Assembly (NCBI RefSeq): GCF_014196715.1
Contig: NZ_JACIEF010000003.1
Location: 124,001-188,000, forward strand
DNA length: 64,000 nucleotides
Direction: 5' to 3'
From: Pedobacter zeae
GTDB taxonomy: Bacteria > Bacteroidota > Bacteroidia > Sphingobacteriales > Sphingobacteriaceae
Under the pieces are notes generated by a model, which had not been told where the DNA came from, made no database searches, and worked only from the letters and a program-made list of their open reading frames with translations. A program made the translations under genes and the position numbers. Shown here piece after piece: positions 8,061 to 17,800 of this stretch (the first letter of the stretch is position 1; the number at the start of each line of letters is the position of its first letter).

Positions 8061-8180
8061 TGACTTATCACAAAAAAGATCCTTCGCTACGCTCAGGATG
8101 ACAATACATTTGGAGCGATGTGCATGAACAATTAACCATTTAAGCTCAAATGTCTTATAGGGGTTGAATCCGCTAGAAAA

Positions 8181-8230
8181 TGTCCTTCACTGCGCTACCA
8201 TTGACAGACCCCGTAGAAGAATCGTCTTTT
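8181..8230. repeat. 50-bp repeat shared with 52821-52870
   Basis: Both blocks open with TGTCCTTC and contain GCTACCATTGACAGA and TAGAAGAATCGTCTTT, with about six mismatches over 50 bp. Both lie in gene-free DNA 44 kb apart. Confidence 0.75.
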
Positions 8231-8899
8231 CGAATGGAGCGTGCCGATTTTTCATCGATAGCGAAACGGAGAAATCTGTTCTATAGATTTAGCTTCGCTG
8301 AGCACTCCGTGGTTCTCGACTGCGTTGCACTCCGCTCGAAATGACGACACTTTGAGACCATTTATTCTATCCTCACCAAACAATAGACTCCTCTCCCACT
8401 AATCATTATTTTTTTCTGGAAATCAGGTGCAGAGGCTTTTAGGCTTGTGCAGTCCCGCTCTCCGTTCCTTCCGGTGAAAAACCGGAACCACTGTGATCGG
8501 GTTTAGGTGGCCCAGCCAGCAATACTATTTAGGGTTGCATCGTACAGAAAAAGGAAATTGCCTTTATCGACCTGTTTCATATCAGATGGTTTGTGAGGAC
8601 ACACCTCATGGACTAGGAAAAGGAAGTCTATATAAAACTACGCTATTCTACCCACAATAGGAGTATAAACACTGCCTTTTAGACCTGATTGAAATGCAAA
8701 GCCCACAGCTTAGCGAGGACTTGTAATAAAAAGCAGGACGAACATTAAAAAGCGCTACTGCAATTGCTCTCCCAGAAACCTTCTTTCTGGATTATCCGTG
8801 TCACAGCCAAACTATTCGTTAGTCTGAATTTTATTTTGGGATTGTTTCTTTTACTAAAGATGCTGAAATAAATTTAGCACGACGATTACTGTAAGCAAA

Positions 8900-9460
8900 C
8901 TACTTATTAAAAGCCGTCATGGTGTGGGCTGGCCCAACGGTGACAAAACTTTTAATCAATTCTACACTTTTATCAATCAGTGCCGGCAGTTCCAATTGTT
9001 CGTTTTTATCGAATAAACCTAACACAAAATCTACCTGGCGGCCTTTGGGATAATCGTTACCGATGCCGAAACGCAGGCGCGCATAATTTTGCCCGCCACA
9101 TACTTCTTCTATACTTTTTAAGCCGTTATGGCCAGCGCTTGAGCCTTGTAGTTTTAACCTGAGTTTACCCAATGGCAGGGCAAGATCATCAACAACAACG
9201 AGTACATTTTCGGGCGCTATTTTCAGCTCTTTCATCCAATAGTTAACAGCCTTACCGCTCAGGTTCATAAAGGTTGTAGGCTTAATCACATGCAGTTTTT
9301 TGCCTTTAAAGCTTACTTCAGCATAATAGGCCAAACGGAGATTATCAAAACTACCACCTAAACCTTTTACCAGTTCATCGGCAATATCAAAGCCAATATT
9401 ATGCCTGGTATGTGCGTAATCCGGTCCGATATTCCCTAAGCCAACTATAAGATATTTCAT
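8900..9460 (-). CDS. pth: Peptidyl-tRNA hydrolase
   Basis: 186 residues, normal length. The enzyme frees tRNA from prematurely released peptidyl-tRNA. The catalytic His is residue 20 (YAHTRHNIGF), with the family motifs GLGNIGPDYAHTRHN, KPTTFMNLSG and LQGSSAGHNGLKS. A TATCTTTG element (minus strand, 9465-9472) lies 5 bp before the ATG, so the transcript may have almost no leader. It follows rplY on the same strand, but the rplY terminator lies between them. Confidence 0.96.
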   Translation of the reverse strand: MKYLIVGLGNIGPDYAHTRHNIGFDIADELVKGLGGSFDNLRLAYYAEVSFKGKKLHVIKPTTFMNLSGKAVNYWMKELKIAPENVLVVVDDLALPLGKLRLKLQGSSAGHNGLKSIEEVCGGQNYARLRFGIGNDYPKGRQVDFVLGLFDKNEQLELPALIDKSVELIKSFVTVGPAHTMTAFNK

Positions 9461-9464
9461 GGGG

Positions 9465-9472
9465 CAAAGATA
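9465..9472 (-). promoter_or_regulatory. Probable -7 element of pth
   Basis: TATCTTTG on the minus strand, a full TAnnTTTG match, immediately before the pth start. No clear -33 TTG at the usual distance. Confidence 0.45.
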
Positions 9473-9548
9473 AAAAAAAGGTCCGAAGTCACGAGTCCGA
9501 AGTCGGGAGCCTATACCACAAAATTAATTAGCGGATTAATTTTAATGT

Positions 9549-9584
9549 AAAAAAAAAGCGTTCCGAATTAAATCGAAACGCTTT
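9549..9584 (-). terminator. Intrinsic terminator of rplY
   Basis: Arms 9555-9566 and 9573-9584 (AAAGCGTTCCGA / TCGAAACGCTTT) pair with one G-U. On the minus strand a T run follows (complement of 9549-9554). It begins 33 bp past the rplY stop. Confidence 0.85.
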
Positions 9585-9616
9585 ATCTTGAAATCAAGAA
9601 ATCCTAAGAATCCTGA

Positions 9617-10201
9617 TTACTTTTTACCTTTAGCAGCTTCAGTTTCTGCTTGTTTTAATGCTCTAGACATTGCAACTGAAACGATAGTATCTTCAGGAGT
9701 GTTAGTGATTACGTATTTATCACCTTTAAGGTCACGAACACGGAACAAGCTACCTACTTCTAATTTCTCTAAGCTTACTTCTACGTTTTGCGGCATGTTA
9801 GCTGGTAACGCTTTAACACGTAGTTTACGTAATTTCTGGATTAATTTACCCCCCATTTTAACACCTGGAGAAGTTCCTGTTAATTTTACAGGGATTTCCA
9901 TTACGATTTCTTTCTCGTCGAACAACTGAAGAAAATCGATGTGTAATAATACATCGGTAAGTGGGTGAAACTGCGTATCTTTTACGATAGCTTTAGTTTT
10001 AACACCGTTAACATTGATTTCAACAAAGTTAACCTCCGGGGTATAAATTACATCTCTTAAATCAGCAATAACCACAGCTAAGTGTTGTTGCTCTTTTCCA
10101 CCGTACAATACCGCCGGAACTTTACCTTCGTAACGAAGTTCCTTGGCATCGCGTTTCCCTACGTTCTCTCTTGGAGAACCGCTAATTGCGATTGTTTTCA
10201 T
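9617..10201 (-). CDS. rplY: 50S ribosomal protein L25 / general stress protein Ctc
   Basis: 194 residues: an N-terminal L25 5S-rRNA-binding domain (about 1-90, starting MKTIAISGSPRENVGKRDAK) plus the C-terminal TL5/Ctc beta domain (about 95-185), so it is the long CTC form rather than the ~94-residue enterobacterial form. It ends in a charged Ala/Lys tail. It lies 140 bp after prs; prs-rplY-pth is a common order in many bacteria. Confidence 0.95.
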   Translation of the reverse strand: MKTIAISGSPRENVGKRDAKELRYEGKVPAVLYGGKEQQHLAVVIADLRDVIYTPEVNFVEINVNGVKTKAIVKDTQFHPLTDVLLHIDFLQLFDEKEIVMEIPVKLTGTSPGVKMGGKLIQKLRKLRVKALPANMPQNVEVSLEKLEVGSLFRVRDLKGDKYVITNTPEDTIVSVAMSRALKQAETEAAKGKK

Positions 10202-10341
10202 TTTTTTATTTATTTAATTATGTATTAGTATCAAGTATTTAGCAGTTTGTATCGAGACTTAAAGCTTTCTACACCTTACTTCCTACCTTTATTATTCTTT
10301 TTTTGTTTGGCGATATGCGCTAAAACGCTAATCGCTTTACA

Positions 10342-11283
10342 CTAAACCCTAAACAGATCACTAATTGATCCGTGCTCATTTACATTGGCAATAGCCCTTG
10401 CAAATAAACTTGCCGTACTTAGCACTCTTATTTTCGAACTTTCCTGTTTTAACGGGATTGTATCGGTTACTATCAGTTCAGTCAATACTGAATTTTCTAC
10501 GGTTTCTACTGCTTTGCCTGATAACACGGCATGGGTACAAACCGCTCTTACGCTGGCAGCACCGTTCTCCATAATCAAAGCCGCGGCTTTTGATAGGGTG
10601 CCTGCGGTATCGCAGATATCATCGATCAATACCACATCCTGCCCATGCACGTCACCAATAATCGACATCGATTCGATTTCGTTGGCGCGTTTACGGCGTT
10701 TATCGCAAATAATCACTTCGGCATTAAAAAACTTGGCAAAAGTACGTGCCCTGTACGAACCGCCCATATCGGGAGATGCGATGGTTAAGTTTTTTAAGCC
10801 TAAGCTTTTGATATAAGGTACAAAGATAACCGATCCGTCCAGGTGATCAACCGGAATATCAAAGAAACCCTGTATCTGCGCAGCATGTAAATCCATCGTC
10901 ATGATGCGGTGGATACCTGCCGACTTTAATAGATTGGCTACCAATTTAGCCCCGATTGCTACACGCGGTTTATCTTTTCTATCCTGACGTGCCAACCCAT
11001 AATAAGGAACCACTGCTGTAATGTAATGCGCAGATGCTCTTTTAGCAGCATCAATCATTAACAAAAGCTCCATTAAGTTATCGCTTGGCTGGTAGGTAGA
11101 CTGAATCAGAAAAACATCACTACCACGAACTGACTCATCAAAAGAAGGTTGAAATTCGCCATCGCTGAATTTATGGATGGTTACGCTACCAAGTGGTTTG
11201 CCGTAATGTTCGGCAATCTTAAGTGATAATCCCTTAGAACCTGTTCCGGAAAAAAGTTTTACCGGGTTAAACTGCAATGGCAT
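10342..11283 (-). CDS. prs: Ribose-phosphate pyrophosphokinase (PRPP synthase)
   Basis: 313 residues from the ATG at 11283 (MPLQFNPVKLFSGTGSKGLS), normal for the family. The enzyme makes PRPP from ribose-5-phosphate and ATP for nucleotide, His and Trp synthesis. Visible motifs are SDGEFQPSFDESVRG, the ATP-site region YYGLARQDRKDKPR, and the PRPP-binding DVVLIDDICDTAGTL. An upstream in-frame ATG at 11322 lies inside the tRNA-Gln terminator stem, so the shorter form is preferred. Confidence 0.96.
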   Translation of the reverse strand: MPLQFNPVKLFSGTGSKGLSLKIAEHYGKPLGSVTIHKFSDGEFQPSFDESVRGSDVFLIQSTYQPSDNLMELLLMIDAAKRASAHYITAVVPYYGLARQDRKDKPRVAIGAKLVANLLKSAGIHRIMTMDLHAAQIQGFFDIPVDHLDGSVIFVPYIKSLGLKNLTIASPDMGGSYRARTFAKFFNAEVIICDKRRKRANEIESMSIIGDVHGQDVVLIDDICDTAGTLSKAAALIMENGAASVRAVCTHAVLSGKAVETVENSVLTELIVTDTIPLKQESSKIRVLSTASLFARAIANVNEHGSISDLFRV

Positions 11284-11305
11284 GGTCCGTGTGTAGTTTA
11301 CGGTT

Positions 11306-11344
11306 AAAAAAAATCGGATCATGTCTGTTTAAAACATGATCCGA
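11306..11344 (-). terminator. Intrinsic terminator of the tRNA-Gln transcript
   Basis: Perfect 11-bp arms TCGGATCATGT (11314-11324) and ACATGATCCGA (11334-11344) with a T run on the minus strand (complement of 11306-11313). It lies 14 bp past the tRNA 3' end and 22 bp before the prs start. Confidence 0.88.
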
Positions 11345-11358
11345 CATTAAATTTTCGT

Positions 11359-11428
11359 TGTCCGACCTGGATTCGAACCAAGACAAACGGTACCAAAAAC
11401 CGTTGTACTACCCTTATACTATCGGACA
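11359..11428 (-). tRNA. tRNA-Gln (anticodon TTG)
   Basis: Read on the minus strand, the 7-bp acceptor stem is TGTCCGA / TCGGACA. The anticodon stem ACGGT/ACCGT closes the loop TTTTGGT with anticodon TTG, which reads CAA. The T arm is CTTGG-TTCGAAT-CCAGG. The encoded gene is about 70 nt and lacks CCA, as usual in this phylum. Promoter and terminator are both visible, so it is a single-gene unit ahead of prs. Confidence 0.95.
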
Positions 11429-11463
11429 ATTTTTATCAAGGATATTCTCCTCGAAAGGGAATG

Positions 11464-11494
11464 CAAATGTAGGAACCTTATTTTAATTATGCAA
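11464..11494 (-). promoter_or_regulatory. Promoter of tRNA-Gln
   Basis: On the minus strand TTG (11494-11492), a 20-bp spacer and TACATTTG (11471-11464). The expected start is about 30 nt before the tRNA. Confidence 0.7.
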
Positions 11495-11654
11495 GAGTGA
11501 TTTTAAAATATTTTAATTTCTTTCCTGCCGTTCGTTGTTTGCGATACAAAGATAAAAAAATGATCGCATCTGATGCAACATTTTATTTTTTTATACGACT
11601 TTTTTTACTGCGAACCACATAAATCATTTATTATCAAAGACAAAAAATTAAACT

Positions 11655-14600
11655 ATGAACTACACCAGGATCAACACCATTGGGGGCTGGCTTTGCTTTT
11701 GTATTGCGGCAATCACCTACATTTTAACTTTAGATCAATCCGTAAGCTTTTGGGACTGTGGCGAATTCATCTCCTCGGCCTATAGGATGGAGGTGGTGCA
11801 TCAGCCAGGTGCGCCAATTGTGTCCATGATCCAAAAAATGTTCTCTCTACTGGCTTTTGGAGATAAAACCAAGGTGGCCTATTTTATGAATATTGCATCG
11901 GCGCTTGCAAGTGCGGGTACCATTTTATTCTTATTCTGGACCATTACAGCATTGGCAAAGAAAATCCTGGTTAAAAGTGGAGAAGACATGACCAAACAAC
12001 AGATCATCAGTATTATCGGCTCAGGCTTGGTTGGTGCCCTGGCTTATGCTTTTTCAGATAGTTTCTGGTTTTCGGCTGTAGAAGCCGAGGTTTACGCCAT
12101 GTCTTCGCTCTGCAGCGCCGTAGTGCTCTGGGGCATATTGAAATGGGAATCGCAGGCTGACGAGCCGAAATCAGACCGCTGGTTGCTTTTTGTAGCCTAT
12201 ATTATGGGGCTTTCTATCGGAGTACACATTTTAAACCTGCTGACCATCCCTGCATTAATATTTGTTTATTATTTTAAAAAGAACCCTTCGCCAACATGGC
12301 AGGGTATTGTAAAAGTATCTTTTGTTGCTATTGCAGCATTGGCCAGCGTGCAGTTTGGTATAATTCAGTATGTGGTATCGTTTGCAGCGGGTTTCGATTA
12401 CTTTTTTGTTAATACCTTAAACCTGGGTTTCGGCACAGGTATATTAGTTTTTGCCATTTTAGTAATTGGCGGCTTGGTTTATGGCATCCGTTACTCGATC
12501 AGAAAGAATAAAAGAGCCTTAAACCTGATCTTATTATTTACCGTACTGCTTTTATTTGGCTACAGTTCTTTTGCCCTTTTGGTAATCAGGGCGCAGGCCA
12601 AACCCAACCTCAACAACTACAATGTAGATAATGTATTTTCATTTTCCAGGTATTTGGGTCGCGACCAATATGGCGACAGGCCTTTATTTTATGGAGAAAA
12701 CTACAATTCAGAAAAAATCGATATTAAGGAAACCGGCAAGATTTTCCGTAAGGGAGATAAGAAGTACGAACCTGCCGGAACAAAATCAGCCTACGTTTTT
12801 GCCGATAAAACTTTAATGCCACGAATGTATAGCGATAAACCTGAGCATGTTCGCTTTTATAAAAATTACATGGGTTTTGACGATCAGCATAAACCAACAT
12901 TGTTAGAGAACCTGCAATACATGTTCTCTTTCCAGGCCGGGCAGATGTACATGCGTTATTTTATGTGGAATTTTGCAGGCCGGAAAAACAATGAAGATGG
13001 TCAGTTAGGTGGCACAGATGGCACCTGGCTTAGCGGGATAAAACCGGTTGATGCAATGAGACTGGGCAGTCAAAAAAATCTGCCTCCATCTATTACCGAG
13101 AACAAAGCCTATAACAGGTTTTTCTTCCTGCCTTTAATTATTGGCCTTATCGGTGCGGTTTGGCATTTTAAACGCAACCAAAAAGATGCCGGCGTTATTG
13201 GTCTGTTATTCTTTTCTACCGGAATTGCCATCGTGCTTTACCTAAATTCTGTTCCGGTTGAGCCCCGCGAAAGAGACTACGCTTACGTAGGCTCATTTTA
13301 TGCTTTTGCCATCTGGATTGGCTTAGGCGTGTTGGGGTTAAAAGACTGGGTATTTAAAAAATTAACACCAGCACGGGCAGGTATTTTTGCATCGGTTGTG
13401 GCCATGTTCTGTGCGCCGATCATCATGGCTAACCAGGGCTGGGATGACCACGACCGTTCGGATAGCCACGACGCAAGGGATATGTCGGTCAATTACCTTA
13501 AATCCTGTGCACCCAATGCTATCCTGTTCACCTATGGCGATAATGATACCTATCCGGTTTGGTATGCGCAGGAAGTAGAAAATATACGCCCCGATGTGCG
13601 GGTAGTTAACCTGAGTTTATTCACTGCCGATTGGTACATTGATGGGATGCGGAAAAAGCAGAACGAATCGGCCCCCTTGCCCATCACCTTAAAACCGGAA
13701 CAATACGTGGAAGGTACCCGCGACATTATGTATTACCAGGATTATAAAATTGCGCAACACATTGAACTGAAAGAAATTTTAGATGTGTTGCTATCGGATA
13801 ACGACGCCGATAAGGTAACCATGAACGACGGAACAAAATACAATGTATTGCCCACCAAAAACCTGAAATTAGCAGTAAGCCCGCAACAGGTTTTAGATAC
13901 AGGTACGGTACCTAAAGAGGATGCAGGTAAAATTGCAGACAGCATGGAATGGACCTTTAACCAAAACTATGTAACCAAAGGAACTTTGGCATTATTTGAT
14001 ATTTTGGTACACAACAATTGGAAACGCCCGATCTACTTTACAGGAGCGATGCCCGATGAGCAGTATATCGGTTTAAACCAATACCTTTATTCGGAAGGGC
14101 TGAACAAAAGATTACTGCCGTTAAAACCGGATACAGCCATTACAGAAGACTATCAGCGCATCAACCTCAAACCACTGTACAACAACCTGATGAATGTGTA
14201 TGCTTATGGAAATATTAAAAATGCAAATCACCTGGACAGGCAATCGTCTGATGACGTAACCAGGATCTCGAATATGTTTAACAGTGCCTTAAACGACCTG
14301 ATCAACCAGGGCAAGATTGCAGAAAGCAAAAAAATGGTGAATAAATTCCTTGAAGTAATCCCCGATAAATTTTACAGCATGCGCCAGGTAATGAGTACTT
14401 ATTATTTTACCGAAAGCCTTTACCGCTTAAACGATCTGAACCGCGCAAATGCAATGATCAAAAAAACGGCAGATTACGTTAATAAGGAACTGAATTATCT
14501 TGCTGATGTTTCAGAAAGCAAAAACCAGCTTGCAGCAGAGCAGGATGTACGTTTTTACCTGGCCTACCTGGGTCAGATGGTAAAATTAACCGGTGTTTTT

Positions 14601-14681
14601 AAACAAGACGGGCTAAGCAAAAGCCTTGAAAAAGAGTATAACGACCTGATTGCCCGTTTTACCCCCTATGCAACCGGTTAG
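11655..14681 (+). CDS. DUF2723 integral membrane protein (TMEM260/GT117-like), copy 1
   Basis: 1008 residues. The N-terminal half has about ten to twelve hydrophobic segments and the DUF2723 hallmarks DQSVSFWDCGEFISSAYRMEVVHQPGAP near residues 30-55. The C-terminal half (from about 590) is soluble with helical, TPR-like stretches. DUF2723 is related to human TMEM260, a protein O-mannosyltransferase placed in CAZy family GT117, so a lipid-sugar-dependent glycosyltransferase acting on exported proteins is a reasonable guess. The acidic pair around WDCGEF is in the place where GT-C enzymes carry a catalytic acid. The activity is inference. A second full copy follows at 14899. Confidence 0.85.
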   Translation: MNYTRINTIGGWLCFCIAAITYILTLDQSVSFWDCGEFISSAYRMEVVHQPGAPIVSMIQKMFSLLAFGDKTKVAYFMNIASALASAGTILFLFWTITALAKKILVKSGEDMTKQQIISIIGSGLVGALAYAFSDSFWFSAVEAEVYAMSSLCSAVVLWGILKWESQADEPKSDRWLLFVAYIMGLSIGVHILNLLTIPALIFVYYFKKNPSPTWQGIVKVSFVAIAALASVQFGIIQYVVSFAAGFDYFFVNTLNLGFGTGILVFAILVIGGLVYGIRYSIRKNKRALNLILLFTVLLLFGYSSFALLVIRAQAKPNLNNYNVDNVFSFSRYLGRDQYGDRPLFYGENYNSEKIDIKETGKIFRKGDKKYEPAGTKSAYVFADKTLMPRMYSDKPEHVRFYKNYMGFDDQHKPTLLENLQYMFSFQAGQMYMRYFMWNFAGRKNNEDGQLGGTDGTWLSGIKPVDAMRLGSQKNLPPSITENKAYNRFFFLPLIIGLIGAVWHFKRNQKDAGVIGLLFFSTGIAIVLYLNSVPVEPRERDYAYVGSFYAFAIWIGLGVLGLKDWVFKKLTPARAGIFASVVAMFCAPIIMANQGWDDHDRSDSHDARDMSVNYLKSCAPNAILFTYGDNDTYPVWYAQEVENIRPDVRVVNLSLFTADWYIDGMRKKQNESAPLPITLKPEQYVEGTRDIMYYQDYKIAQHIELKEILDVLLSDNDADKVTMNDGTKYNVLPTKNLKLAVSPQQVLDTGTVPKEDAGKIADSMEWTFNQNYVTKGTLALFDILVHNNWKRPIYFTGAMPDEQYIGLNQYLYSEGLNKRLLPLKPDTAITEDYQRINLKPLYNNLMNVYAYGNIKNANHLDRQSSDDVTRISNMFNSALNDLINQGKIAESKKMVNKFLEVIPDKFYSMRQVMSTYYFTESLYRLNDLNRANAMIKKTADYVNKELNYLADVSESKNQLAAEQDVRFYLAYLGQMVKLTGVFKQDGLSKSLEKEYNDLIARFTPYATG

Positions 14682-14702
14682 CATAAAAATATTTTAAATT
14701 TT

Positions 14703-14746
14703 AACCCATAGGCAGTTTTTAGCATTCCTGCCTATGGGTTTTTCTT
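14703..14746 (+). terminator. Intrinsic terminator between the two DUF2723 genes
   Basis: Perfect 13-bp arms AACCCATAGGCAG (14703-14715) and CTGCCTATGGGTT (14728-14740) followed by TTTCTTTT. The second copy is therefore probably transcribed on its own. Confidence 0.9.
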
Positions 14747-14898
14747 TTAAGAGAGATTAAAATCCTCGATGTGAATAGGCTTAGGCCGTTAAAAATTGTT
14801 AAATGAATCCAAAAAATTAACTGTTTTATCGACTAGAATAGTTAATTTCGGCAGCATTTTTATATAAAAACAATTTTAATATCATTATAAACAAACCG

Positions 14899-17800
14899 AT
14901 GAATTATTCAAAAGTTAATAATATAGTAGGCTGGATCTGCTTTTTAATTGCTACACTCACTTATGTTTTAACCTTAGAGCCTTCTGCCAGCTTTTGGGAT
15001 TGCGGTGAATTTATTGCGTCGGCATTTAGAATGCAGGTTGTTCACCAACCAGGCGCCCCGTTATTCTTAATGATACAGCGTTTTTTCTCTATTTTTGCAG
15101 GTGGGGATTTAACCAGAATTGCTTACTGGATGAACGTGGGTTCGGCTGTTTCGAGCGGAGCAACTATCTTATTTTTATTTTGGACCATTACCGCATTGGC
15201 TAAAAAAACCATTGTTAAAGCTGGCGAAGAACTTACAACCGGGAAACTCATTAGCATCATGGGCGCCGGCGCTGTTGGTGCACTGGCTTATACTTTTTCT
15301 GACAGTTTTTGGTTTTCGGCAGTTGAATCGGAGGTTTATGCACAATCGTCATTATTTACTGCGATTGTTTTCTGGGCCATCCTTAAATGGGAAGCACATG
15401 CCGATGAGCCAAGAGCCGACCGCTGGTTACTGTTTATAGCCTATATTATGGGCTTATCTATCGGTATCCACTTATTAAACTTATTAACCATCCCTGCACT
15501 GGCTTTTGTTTATTATTTCAAAAGAACTGATAAAGCCACAACCGGAGGTATTTTTAAAACCTTAATTGTTGGTATTTTAATTCTGGCTGTAATCCAATAC
15601 GGTATTATTCAGTACCTGGTTTCGTTTGGCGCATATTTCGACCTGTTTTTTGTAAATACGTTGGGGCTTGGTTTTGGAACCGGTGTTTTATTCTTCGCGA
15701 TTTTATTAATCGGCGCCCTGGTTTGGGGAATCCGTTATTCGATACAGCACCAAAAGAAATTATTAAACTTAGGTTTACTCTCTGCCGTATTGATCATATT
15801 TGGTTATGCATCTTTTTCGATGATTATTATCAGGGCAAAGGCAGATCCGAATTTAAATAACAGTGCACCTAAAGATGCTTTCTCTTTTTTAAGCTACCTC
15901 AACCGCGAGCAGTATGGCGACAGGCCATTATTATACGGACCTAATTATAATTCTGAAAGAACAGGGGTAGCTGAAGGCGGAAAAACCATTTGGAGAAAAG
16001 GTAAAGACAAATATGAAGTAGCTGGTAGGAAAACCGATTACGAATACAATAACAACACACTATTGCCACGTATGTACAGCGATGATGCCCGGCATGCGGA
16101 TTTTTACAAAGAATGGATGCACTTAGATGACTCAAAAAACCCTAACCTGGTTGATAATATCGGCTTTTTAGCAAGCTACCAGATCGGTTACATGTACATG
16201 CGTTATTTCTTTTGGAACTTTGTTGGCCGCCAGAACGATGAGCAAGGTCAGGGCAGCGGGTTTGAAGGCGAATGGATTAGTGGCATTAAACCTATTGATA
16301 GCTGGTTACGTGGTGATCAAAGTCATTTGCCCCCATCAACTGTTGACAATAAAGCATACAACCGTTTCTACTTTTTACCTTTAATAATGGGTATTATTGG
16401 TGCTTTATGGCACTTTAAACGCAACCAAAAAGATGCAGGTGTAGTGGGCTTGTTATTCTTCTTTACCGGTATCGCAATTGTATTATACTTAAACCAAAAG
16501 CCTCTTGAACCACGTGAAAGGGATTATGCCTACGTAGGCTCTTTTTACGCTTTTGCCATATGGATTGGTTTGGGTGCCTTAGCGCTTAAAGAATGGGTAT
16601 TTAAGAAAGTAAGTCCAACGGCAGGCGCTATTGGCGCAACGGTTATCGGTTTACTCGCTGCACCGGTTATTATGGCCGAGCAGGGTTGGGATGATCATGA
16701 CCGTTCTACAAAACTGGTTCCGCACGATATTGCTTTAGATTACCTGCAATCCTGCGCACCTAATGCCATTTTATTTACATACGGCGATAACGATACCTAT
16801 CCACTTTGGTACATCCAGGAGGTAGAAAATGTACGCCCGGATATACGTATTGTAAACCTGAGTTTGTTTGATACCGACTGGTACATCAATGGCTTACGCC
16901 AGAAACAAAACGAATCGGCACCGTTGCCGATTACGATGAAACCTGAGCAATATGTGCAGGGCGAACGCGATGTAATGCCTTATGATGACTATAAACTTGC
17001 AGGCAACATCGAATTAAAAAACGTAGTTGACTTATTGTTATCGAACAATGATGGCGATAAAGTAGCTATGCAGGATGGATCGAAATCTAACTTTTTACCA
17101 ACCAAGAACCTAAAAATTACGGTAGACCCGCAGCAGGTAATCAGTACCGGAACCGTTCCGGCTGCAGATGCTTCTAAAATCACCACCGAAATGGCCTGGA
17201 AGTTTAACAAGGGTTATGTTACCAAAGGTACTTTAGCCATGTTCGATATCCTGGCCCATAACAACTGGAAACGCCCGATTTATTTCGCTTCAACCGTACC
17301 TTCCGATCAATATAATGGTTTGGATAAGTATTTATATAGCGAAGGTTTAGCTTTGCGCTTATTGCCACTTAAAGCTGACACGACAGCATCTGACGATAAA
17401 CCAGAGCAGTTAAACACACCTGTACTCTACAACAATGTGATGAATAAATTTAAGTGGGGCAATATGAAAACCGCTAAATATTTAGATCCGCAATCATCAG
17501 ATGATACTTTCATTTTTACCAATATTTTCAGCAGTTTAACCGGTAGCCTGATTAAAGAAGGCAAAATTGATGAAGCTAAAAAAGTTGTAGATAAATATTT
17601 TGCCGTAATGCCAACGGATAAATTCTTCGGCATACGCACGGTGGTAGTAAAATTCTACATGGCCGAAAATTTATATAAACTAGGTGAAACGGCAAGGGCC
17701 AATGATATTTTCGAAAAATCTGGCGATTACATCAGTAAGGAATTAAACTACCTGGCCGATATTTCTCAATCAAAAGGTTTAACCGGATCGCAGAATATCC

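Larger units (their letters stand above)
7991..8899. repeat. Gene-free stretch packed with degenerate intergenic repeats
   Basis: No credible gene is seen in these 900 bp on either strand. In order the stretch holds: an 18-bp inverted repeat with core ACCCTATAAGACATT (arms 8013-8030 and 8044-8060) and a third arm copy at 8148-8166; a GATCCTTCGCTACGCTCAGG motif (from 8087); a block (8181-8230) that reappears at 52821-52870; an arm-rich block (8270-8346) ending in CTCGACTGCGTTGCACTCCG; and a long degenerate element (about 8415-8790) related to those near 19278, 19533 and 31096. The element begins near TCTGGAAATCAGGTGCAGAG and ends near AAAGCAGGACGAACATT. Confidence 0.7.

Noticed and set aside
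8415..8790. A structured RNA such as RNase P RNA, 6S RNA or tmRNA in the gene-free stretch
   Set aside because: The conserved core sequences of these RNAs were not found, and the segment aligns with other intergenic repeats instead.
10385..10816. 143-codon open frame antisense to prs
   Set aside because: It mirrors the prs coding sequence and shows no independent promoter or domain.
11547..11554. TATCTTTG on the minus strand as the tRNA-Gln promoter
   Set aside because: It would leave a leader of over 100 nt; the TTG-N20-TACATTTG site at 11464-11494 is closer and has both elements.
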